From assembly GCA_035604595.1 (NCBI GenBank), contig DATNIE010000022.1, positions 1 through 21,419 of the forward strand: a DNA stretch of 21,419 nt, given 5' to 3'. The notes beneath the pieces are model-generated. The model ran no database searches, was not told the origin of the DNA, and saw only the letters and a list, made by a program, of their open reading frames with translations. Shown piece by piece: positions 7,778-12,828 of this stretch (its first letter is position 1; each line of letters starts with the position of its first letter). A program made the translations under genes and the position numbers. This DNA comes from CAIKZZ01 sp035604595. GTDB lineage: Bacteria; Pseudomonadota; Gammaproteobacteria; Steroidobacterales; Steroidobacteraceae.

Positions 7778-9158
7778 AGTGTTCGCGGTACTTGCGCACA
7801 ATGGTGAGCGCAAGGATGTTGAGGAGCAGCGTCGCGACGAAGAGCACCAAGCCGAGCGCAAAGGCCGACAGCGTCTTCGGGCTGTTGAACTCGTTGTCAC
7901 CGATCAGGAGCGCCACGATCTGCACCGTGACGGTCGTCACGGCCTCGAGCGGGTTCGCGGTCAGCTTGGCGGCGAGGCCGGCGGCCATCACGACGATCAT
8001 CGTCTCGCCGATCGCCCGGGACACTGCGAGCAGCACGCCGCCGACGATCCCCGGCAATGCGGCCGGCAGCACGACCCTGCGGATGGTCTCCGAGCGCGTC
8101 GCGCCGAGCGCATACGCGCCGTCCCGCAGCGACTGCGGCACGGCCGTGATCATGTCGTCGGCGAGCGATGAGACGAACGGGATGATCATGATGCCCATCA
8201 CGAGGCCCGCCGACAGCGCGCTCTCCGAGGCGACGTCGAGGCCAAGCGACTGGCCAGTCGAGCGCAGCAGCGGGCCCACCGTCAGCACCGCGAAGAAGCC
8301 GTAGACGACCGTCGGGATGCCCGCCAGCACCTCGAGGAAAGGCTTGGTGACCGCGCGAATGCGCCGGTCTGCGTACTCCGCGAGGTAGATCGCCGCGAGC
8401 AACCCGACCGGCACGGCGACCAGCATCGCGATCAGCGAGATCAGCAGCGTTCCGGCGAACAGTGGCACGGCACCGAAGGCGCCCGAGGAGCCGACCTGGT
8501 CGGACCGGATGGCCATCTGCGGGCTCCAGTGGGTGCCGAACAGGAACTCGGTCAGCGGAACGACGCGGAAGAACTGCAGCGCCTCGTAAAGCACTGAGAG
8601 GACGATCCCGATCGTCGTCAGGATCGCGATCAGCGAGCAGATCACGAGCGCGATCTCGACGACCTTCTCGACCCGGTTGCGGGCCCGCAGCGTCGGGGAG
8701 ATGCGCCACCAGGCGAAAGCCCCGCCGGCGAGGCCGAGGCACAGCGCGAGGGCGCCGCCCGCGACGCGGCTCAAGCCATCGAGGCGCAGCCACTCCCGCG
8801 CCGCCGCCTGCACGGCCGGGCGCGCCTCGCCGATCGGTACGTTGCCTTGAACGACGTTGCGCACGTCGTTCATCAGCAGGCCGCGCTGGTCGTCGGGCAG
8901 GCGCTGCAGCTCCCCCGGCATGTGCGACAGCACCGTCTCGAGGATGAGGCGCTGATCGATCAAATGCCACGCACACAGGAGCAGCAGCGCCGGCAGCGCG
9001 CACCAGAGCGCGGTCAGGAATCCGTAGTAGCTGGGAAGGGAGTGCAGGTCGCGGATCGACCGCGGGCCGCCGACGAGCGCGAGCGAGCGGCGGCGTCCAA
9101 CACGATAGGCGACAGCACTCAGGACCAGGATCACGATCACGATGGTCGAGCTCTGCAT
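7770..9158 (-). CDS. pstC: Phosphate ABC transporter permease PstC, long form
   Basis: Partner permease of PstA. The 462-residue product is much longer than E. coli PstC (319 aa). Hydrophobic segments are seen at about 5-18, 46-66, 133-150 and 166-190, before the conserved transport core at about 225-455 (FAGTLLISLIAMLVAVPVGL, PTVVYGFFAVLTVGPLL, NILALTIVRKYRE). The EAA-type loop is DGAYALGATRSETIRRVVLP at 346-365. The N-terminal extension corresponds to the long PstC class (DUF3708-type, from memory). The ATG at 9158 has only a distant GAGG, so the exact start is less certain. It is the first gene of the operon. No pstS substrate-binding gene lies upstream; dapE is there instead. Confidence 0.95.
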   Translation of the reverse strand: MQSSTIVIVILVLSAVAYRVGRRRSLALVGGPRSIRDLHSLPSYYGFLTALWCALPALLLLCAWHLIDQRLILETVLSHMPGELQRLPDDQRGLLMNDVRNVVQGNVPIGEARPAVQAAAREWLRLDGLSRVAGGALALCLGLAGGAFAWWRISPTLRARNRVEKVVEIALVICSLIAILTTIGIVLSVLYEALQFFRVVPLTEFLFGTHWSPQMAIRSDQVGSSGAFGAVPLFAGTLLISLIAMLVAVPVGLLAAIYLAEYADRRIRAVTKPFLEVLAGIPTVVYGFFAVLTVGPLLRSTGQSLGLDVASESALSAGLVMGIMIIPFVSSLADDMITAVPQSLRDGAYALGATRSETIRRVVLPAALPGIVGGVLLAVSRAIGETMIVVMAAGLAAKLTANPLEAVTTVTVQIVALLIGDNEFNSPKTLSAFALGLVLFVATLLLNILALTIVRKYREHYE

Positions 9159-9264
9159 GTGTGCCGGATCGATGCCTCAGAGCCGACCACAGGGCGCGGC
9201 GGCCCCCTGGATGTGCCGCCGCAGGTGTGTTGCCCGCCGGTTGTTGTCGCGGGCAGCCCGCGCG

Positions 9265-9298
9265 ATTATCCGCGAGATTTGTGACACAAATCTTTCAA
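9265..9298 (-). promoter_or_regulatory. Pho-box-like promoter of pstCAB-phoU
   Basis: On the minus strand the 18 bases complementary to 9281-9298 match the E. coli Pho box consensus (two CTGTCAT-like repeats 11 bp apart) at about 12 of 18 positions; the promoter-proximal TGTCAC half is perfect and the distal half is poor. Ten bases downstream is GATAAT (complement of 9265-9270, 5/6 to TATAAT), the spacing seen in PhoB-activated promoters that lack a -35. The predicted transcript starts near 9258, about 100 bases before pstC. Gene content makes PhoB control likely; the site assignment is inference. Confidence 0.55.
9275..9293. repeat. 19-bp perfect palindrome overlapping the Pho box
   Basis: AGATTTGT-GAC-ACAAATCT: eight-base arms around a three-base centre. 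It overlaps the promoter-proximal half of the candidate Pho box, so it may be an operator for another dimeric regulator acting on pstC. Confidence 0.5.
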
Positions 9299-9332
9299 GC
9301 GCTACTCACATCGGATCGAGATAGTCATCGCA

Positions 9333-9350
9333 AGTGATTGCGCAAGCACT
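9333..9350. repeat. 18-bp near-perfect palindrome
   Basis: AGTGATTGCGCAAGCACT has eight of nine arm pairs matched around the core TTGCGCAA. It lies between the two divergent promoters, a usual place for an operator. Confidence 0.4.
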
Positions 9351-9381
9351 AGATTCAATTGCAAAGCCCCCGCCCGACCCG

Positions 9382-9419
9382 GTCCGGCCGGACTCCGCTT
9401 GCCCCCCGTCCGGCCGGAT
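9382..9419. repeat. Two copies of the palindrome GTCCGGCCGGA, 26 bp apart
   Basis: GTCCGGCCGGAC at 9382-9393 and GTCCGGCCGGAT at 9408-9419. The first lies just upstream of the dapE -35 and the second falls between -35 and -10. Placement suggests a repressor-type operator pair; GC-rich composition makes chance partly possible. Confidence 0.45.
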
Positions 9420-9427
9420 CGTATAAA
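9399..9427 (+). promoter_or_regulatory. Candidate dapE promoter
   Basis: TTGCCC (9399-9404), a 17-base spacer, then TATAAA (9422-9427, 5/6). Expected transcription start is near 9434, leaving a short leader of about 23 bases without an obvious Shine-Dalgarno before the dapE ATG. Confidence 0.55.
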
Positions 9428-9456
9428 GGCCGACCGCTGCCCGTGGCCCATACCCG

Positions 9457-10587
9457 ATGCCCGACACGCTCGCGCTGACCCAGGAGATGATCCGCCGCCC
9501 GTCGGTCAGCCCCGACGACGCCGGCTGCCAGCAGCTGATGATCGAGCGGCTCGAGGCGATCGGTTTTGCGATCGAGCGACTCCCCTTCGGGAACGTCGAG
9601 AACTTCTGGGCGACGCGTGGCCCGCCCAAGGCCCCCACGTTCTGCTTCGCCGGCCACACCGACGTCGTGCCGACGGGCCCCCTCGAGGAGTGGCACTCCG
9701 ACCCGTTCGTGCCGACGATCCGCGATGGCGTGCTCTACGGGCGCGGTGCCGCGGACATGAAGAGCGGGCTCGCCGCAATGATCACCGCGACCGAGCTGTT
9801 CGTCGGCTCTCACCCCGGCCATCGCGGCCGGATCGCGTATCTGATCACGAGCGATGAGGAAGGCCCGTCGGTCGACGGGACGAAGCGGGTCGTCGAGCAG
9901 CTGAAGGCGCGTCGCGAGCGCATCGACTGGTGCCTCGTGGGCGAGCCGTCCAGCGAGCGCGAGTTGGGCGATACCGTGAAGATCGGCCGGCGCGGGTCGC
10001 TGAGCGGGCGCCTCACCGTGCACGGGATCCAGGGGCACGTCGCCTACCCGCAGCTCGCCGAGAACCCGGTGCACGCATTCGCCCCGGCGCTCGCCGAGCT
10101 GTGCACGCGGACCTGGGATGCCGGGAACGCGCACTTCGAGCCAACGACCTTCCAGATCTCAAACTTAAGCGCCGGGACGGGCGCGCCGAACGTGATCCCC
10201 GGGGAGCTCAAGGCCCGCTTCAATCTGCGCTGGTCGCCGGTCCAGACCCTCGCCGGCCTTGAGCAGACGGTCACCGCGGTCCTCGACCGGCATGGCCTCA
10301 AATACTCGCTCGAATGGTTCGTGTCGGGGCTGCCGTTCTATACCCCGCCCGGGCATTTATCCGATGCGGTTAGCCAGGCGGTCGCCGACGTGACCGGCCG
10401 CACGCCGAAACTCTCGACCGGTGGCGGGACCTCGGATGGGCGGTTCATCGCCCCACTCGGCGCCGAGGTCGTCGAACTCGGCGTCGTGAACCGCACGATC
10501 CACCAGGTGAACGAGCACGTGCGGGTGGAGGACATCTGCCTCTTGAGGGCCGCCTACGTGCGGGCACTCGAGCGGCTGCTCGGCTAA
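9457..10587 (+). CDS. dapE: Succinyl-diaminopimelate desuccinylase
   Basis: Di-zinc M20-family hydrolase that releases succinate from N-succinyl-LL-diaminopimelate, giving LL-DAP for lysine and peptidoglycan. The 376-residue product matches the length of characterised DapE. Metal and catalytic residues fall at the same numbers as in the H. influenzae enzyme: H67 in AGHTDVVP, D100 in GRGAADMKSG, E134 and E135 in TSDEEGPSVDGT, E163 in VGEPSS and H349 in NRTIHQVNEHV. The GTSDGRF segment of the DapE subgroup is also present, which separates it from ArgE. The ATG at 9457 lies closely behind a good promoter. It converges with dsbB. Confidence 0.96.
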   Translation: MPDTLALTQEMIRRPSVSPDDAGCQQLMIERLEAIGFAIERLPFGNVENFWATRGPPKAPTFCFAGHTDVVPTGPLEEWHSDPFVPTIRDGVLYGRGAADMKSGLAAMITATELFVGSHPGHRGRIAYLITSDEEGPSVDGTKRVVEQLKARRERIDWCLVGEPSSERELGDTVKIGRRGSLSGRLTVHGIQGHVAYPQLAENPVHAFAPALAELCTRTWDAGNAHFEPTTFQISNLSAGTGAPNVIPGELKARFNLRWSPVQTLAGLEQTVTAVLDRHGLKYSLEWFVSGLPFYTPPGHLSDAVSQAVADVTGRTPKLSTGGGTSDGRFIAPLGAEVVELGVVNRTIHQVNEHVRVEDICLLRAAYVRALERLLG

Positions 10588-10600
10588 GCGGCTCGCGGCC

Positions 10601-10618
10601 GGTCCGGGTCGCCGGACC
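10601..10618. terminator. Candidate bidirectional hairpin between dapE and dsbB
   Basis: GGTCCGG (10601-10607) pairs perfectly with CCGGACC (10612-10618) around a four-base loop GTCG. It sits in the 31-base gap between the convergent dapE and dsbB stops. No T-run follows on either strand, so termination efficiency is uncertain. Confidence 0.45.
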
Positions 10619-11140
10619 TCAGCCCGCCCGATCCGCTGCGCGCGCGAGGCCGACATTGGCCGCGACGCCGGCGATCCCGAGCACCGCGACCCCGATCAGC
10701 ACCCAGGCGGGCATCGAGATGCCGAGGAGCTTCCACAGGATCGTCTGGCATTCGCCGCCGCCCTTCAGAATCCGGGCCACGACCTCCCACACGGGCATCA
10801 TGCTGAGCATCGTCGGGATATCGGCGCCGCAGGACGGCAGGCTTCCGGCGGGCTGCATCTGCACCCAGATGTGCCGGCCGGAGACCCCGACTCCGGCGAG
10901 CGCCACGATCCCGATGGCGACGGCGTAGATCCGCGCGCCGAGCGTCCCGGGATTGTGGAGCGCGGCGATCAGGAACACGAGCCCGAGCGCGATCACGCAC
11001 ACGCGCTGCAGGATGCACATGTTGCACGGCTTCAGGCCCAGGCCGTACTCGGCGTAGAGCGCGAAACCCATCATCACCGCGCAGGCGATGAAGCCGGCGA
11101 GGTTCGCCAGCCGGCGGGTCGGCAGCATCGTCGGCGTCAT
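10619..11140 (-). CDS. dsbB: Disulfide bond formation protein DsbB
   Basis: Inner-membrane quinone reductase that re-oxidises periplasmic DsbA. From the ATG at 11140 the product is 173 residues (E. coli 176), with four hydrophobic segments at about 11-30, 44-62, 69-87 and 142-165. All four essential cysteines are present: the CNMC pair C39/C42 and the second-loop pair C104 (PSCGAD) and C131 (GGECQ). R46 just after CNMC corresponds to the quinone-site arginine. A frame 16 codons longer exists but would overlap phoU; starting at 11140, four bases after the phoU stop, is more sensible, and M5 is another option. Likely co-transcribed with the upstream phoU. Confidence 0.93.
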   Translation of the reverse strand: MTPTMLPTRRLANLAGFIACAVMMGFALYAEYGLGLKPCNMCILQRVCVIALGLVFLIAALHNPGTLGARIYAVAIGIVALAGVGVSGRHIWVQMQPAGSLPSCGADIPTMLSMMPVWEVVARILKGGGECQTILWKLLGISMPAWVLIGVAVLGIAGVAANVGLARAADRAG

Positions 11141-11144
11141 CGGC

Positions 11145-11870
11145 TCAGGCGCGGCCCATGGCGCGCAGCTCCTTCTCGGCATCGTCAAGCGAGGTGTGGC
11201 GGATGTCCTTGCCGTGCACCATGTAGACGACGTACTCGCAGATGTTCTTGGCGTGATCGCCGATCCGCTCCAGCGCCCGGGCGACCCAGACGACGTCGAG
11301 CGCGCGCCGGATCGTGCGCGGGTCCTCCATCATAAAGGTGATGCACTGGCGCTGGATTGCCTCGAACTCCTCGTCCAGCACCCGGTCCTCGCGGCAGATC
11401 TTGAGCGCCGACTCGGCATCGAGCCGGGCGAAGGCGTCGAGCGCCTCGTGCACCATGTGGTGCGCCAGGCGCCCCAGGTGCTTGATCTCCCGGTAGCGGT
11501 CCGCCGGTCGCTCCATCGTGGCGAGTCGCGAGGCGATGTAGCCAATCTTCTCCGCTTCATCGCCGACCCGCTCGAGATCGGTGATCGTCTTGATGATCGC
11601 GACGATCAGGCGCAGGTCGGAGGCGGCCGGTGCGCGGGTCGCGAGAATGCGGCTGCACTCCTCGTCGATCGAGACCTCCATCTGGTTGACCTTGTGGTCG
11701 CTGCGCGCCACCTCCTCACCGAGCCGGCTGTCGGCCTCCGTGAGCGCGGCGACCGCCTGCGTCAGCTGCTGCTCGACGAAGCCGCCCATCTGCAGCACGC
11801 GGCTGCGGACGCCCTCGAGGTCCTCATTGAAGCGGCGCGAAATGTGCGGTCCAAGCCCGGTTACGTCCAT
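11145..11870 (-). CDS. phoU: PhoU-family phosphate regulator, second copy
   Basis: A second 241-residue PhoU, clearly distinct in sequence from the one in the pst operon. Both repeats carry intact metal motifs: E100-xxx-D104 in DLERVGDEAEKIG and E201-xxx-D205 in ALERIGDHAKNI. The C-terminal VHGKDIRHT stretch resembles the E. coli PhoU tail, so this copy looks like the gammaproteobacterial orthologue while the pst-linked copy is the diverged one. An AGGTGA Shine-Dalgarno lies eight bases before the ATG. A TATAGT that could be a -10 is at the complement of 11900-11905, but no matching -35 is seen. It is not next to any transporter gene; dsbB follows after four bases. Confidence 0.93.
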   Translation of the reverse strand: MDVTGLGPHISRRFNEDLEGVRSRVLQMGGFVEQQLTQAVAALTEADSRLGEEVARSDHKVNQMEVSIDEECSRILATRAPAASDLRLIVAIIKTITDLERVGDEAEKIGYIASRLATMERPADRYREIKHLGRLAHHMVHEALDAFARLDAESALKICREDRVLDEEFEAIQRQCITFMMEDPRTIRRALDVVWVARALERIGDHAKNICEYVVYMVHGKDIRHTSLDDAEKELRAMGRA

Positions 11871-12303
11871 GGCGGGGTCACCTGTCTGTAGACGGGCGGA
11901 CTATATACGCAAGCATCGGGGTGCGGCACTCGCCAATCGCGACTATCCCGCCGGTGAAAACCCATCGCAGAATTGTCACATATCCGACATCAGCTGTTCG
12001 CGGACGGCGGGAGCGGCGGCGACCGGGCTGGGCGGCGGATCGTCCGTTTCCGAGCAGGGTCCTCGCGGTTCGGGACGCGTCCGTCGCAAACACCTCGCGG
12101 TTTCGCACACGACCCTTACCCTGTGGGGAAGTTCCAGCACGGACGTTCCGGGACCCCGAGCTCGGCGCCAAGCCGACAAAGCTTGAGCGCGAGATCCATG
12201 CTCGGCCTGCGTCAGGAGCCGTGCACACCGGCCCTGGCCGGCGAGATCGCGCGTCGGGGATGCGCAAGACGCTGCGGCTGGCGACCGTTCCGGCGTCGAG
12301 ACC
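11871..12303. other. Stretch without a recognisable gene
   Basis: About 430 bases upstream of the second phoU. Open frames exist on both strands, but their translations are Arg/Pro/Ser/Ala-rich and I recognise none. The phoU ribosome site and a TATATA/TATAGT element occupy the left end. A TTGTCAC motif at 11973-11979 resembles half a Pho box on the plus strand but has no -10 behind it. No tRNA or strong terminator was seen. Confidence 0.5.
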
Positions 12304-12492
12304 ATTGCGGCCGGGTCCGGAATCCGGGAATTGGCCCGGCTGAGAAAGCGGTACGGTCGGGGTCGATGGCGGAAACGGAAGGGATTCGCCGAAATCCGCC
12401 TCGAGACGGGCGAAATTGCTCGGGCTGAGCTACATTGGTACGAAGCGACTGGTATCGGACAGCGCGAATTTAAGATCAAGCAGCTTCTCTGA
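12304..12492 (+). CDS. Small conserved-type protein with HWYEATGIG C-terminus, atypical start
   Basis: The plus frame ending at TGA 12490-12492 reads as a well-formed small protein: GIRELARLRKRYGRGRW, then KRKGFAEIRLETGEIARAE, ending HWYEATGIGQREFKIKQLL. I recall many uncharacterised bacterial proteins of 60-75 residues with the pattern RELxRLxxxYG..WRKxKG...HWYEAHGIGxxxxKIKR; function unknown. The frame is open from 12187 but holds no ATG or GTG. The position expected for the family start is ATT at 12304 (62 aa); the only TTG, at 12331, gives 53 aa and cuts the first helix. It could use a rare AUU start or be a pseudogene through start-codon loss. The next small gene begins 10 bases downstream. 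Confidence 0.6.
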   Translation: MAAGSGIRELARLRKRYGRGRWRKRKGFAEIRLETGEIARAELHWYEATGIGQREFKIKQLL

Positions 12493-12502
12493 GCGCGCTC
12501 TT

Positions 12503-12730
12503 ATGGCTCGAACAGCAAAACACCTTTACATCTGTCTCGACAATTCTGGCTACGAGGTCTCCCTTGAGAAAAGGAAGATCTATGTCGGGCTGCCGGACAC
12601 CCGCGCCGAACGACTCGGCCGCGTCCGTATCATTGATGAATCGGGCGAAGACTACCTCTACCCGGCCGACCGATTTATCGCAGCCGACTTGCCTTTAGGT
12701 GCGCGTCGCGCGGTGCTCCACGCCGCCTAA
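12503..12730 (+). CDS. Small conserved-type protein with IDESGEDYLYP motif, function unknown
   Basis: From the ATG at 12503 the product is 75 residues: MARTAKHLYICLDNSGYEVS, a KRKIYVGLPD turn, then RVRIIDESGEDYLYPADRF. The alternation of short beta strands suggests a small beta-barrel, possibly SH3-like (inference). I recall uncharacterised proteins of this size with Y-E-x-S-L-x-x-R-K-x-Y and IDESGEDYLYP. The frame continues upstream to 12416, but that extension overlaps the previous gene in another phase, so 12503 is preferred. Its first half is noticeably richer in A and T than the surrounding genes, which hints at transfer. With the preceding gene it makes a two-gene unit separated by 10 bases. 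Confidence 0.7.
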   Translation: MARTAKHLYICLDNSGYEVSLEKRKIYVGLPDTRAERLGRVRIIDESGEDYLYPADRFIAADLPLGARRAVLHAA

Positions 12731-12828
12731 CAATCGGCCGTGAGCGATGAATCGCCTCGCATATGGCCGAGCACCGCGGCCGCTCAACCTCGACGATAAA
12801 CCCAAGCCGCACGAGGTCGGCGATTGCG

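Larger units (their letters stand above)
9159..9456. other. pstC-dapE divergent regulatory region
   Basis: 298 bases between two divergent genes with no coding content. It contains a Pho-box-like promoter toward pstC, a sigma70-like promoter toward dapE, and at least four palindromic elements (9248-9262, 9275-9293, 9333-9350 and a pair at 9382-9393 and 9408-9419). Confidence 0.7.

Noticed and set aside
6374..7807. A 477-codon plus-strand frame opposite pstA
   Set aside because: Arg/His/Gln-rich shadow of pstA; the minus-strand permease is unambiguous.
11962..11979. Pho-box-like 12/18 match on the plus strand ahead of the second phoU
   Set aside because: It points away from phoU, no gene begins downstream and no -10 follows at the needed distance. 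Only the TTGTCAC half is good.
12119..12200. A minus-strand micro-ORF of about 26 codons starting at the ATG complementary to 12197-12199
   Set aside because: Too short, no ribosome site and no recognisable pattern.
11976..12479. 167-codon minus-strand frame and overlapping plus frames in the gene-poor stretch
   Set aside because: Compositionally biased translations with no recognised motif, and they run antisense or out of phase to the better-supported small genes.
12763..12828. Earlier ATG for the glucoamylase
   Set aside because: The added 22 residues are polar and unlike a signal peptide, and the ATG at 12829 has a better ribosome site and matches the usual start of the family.
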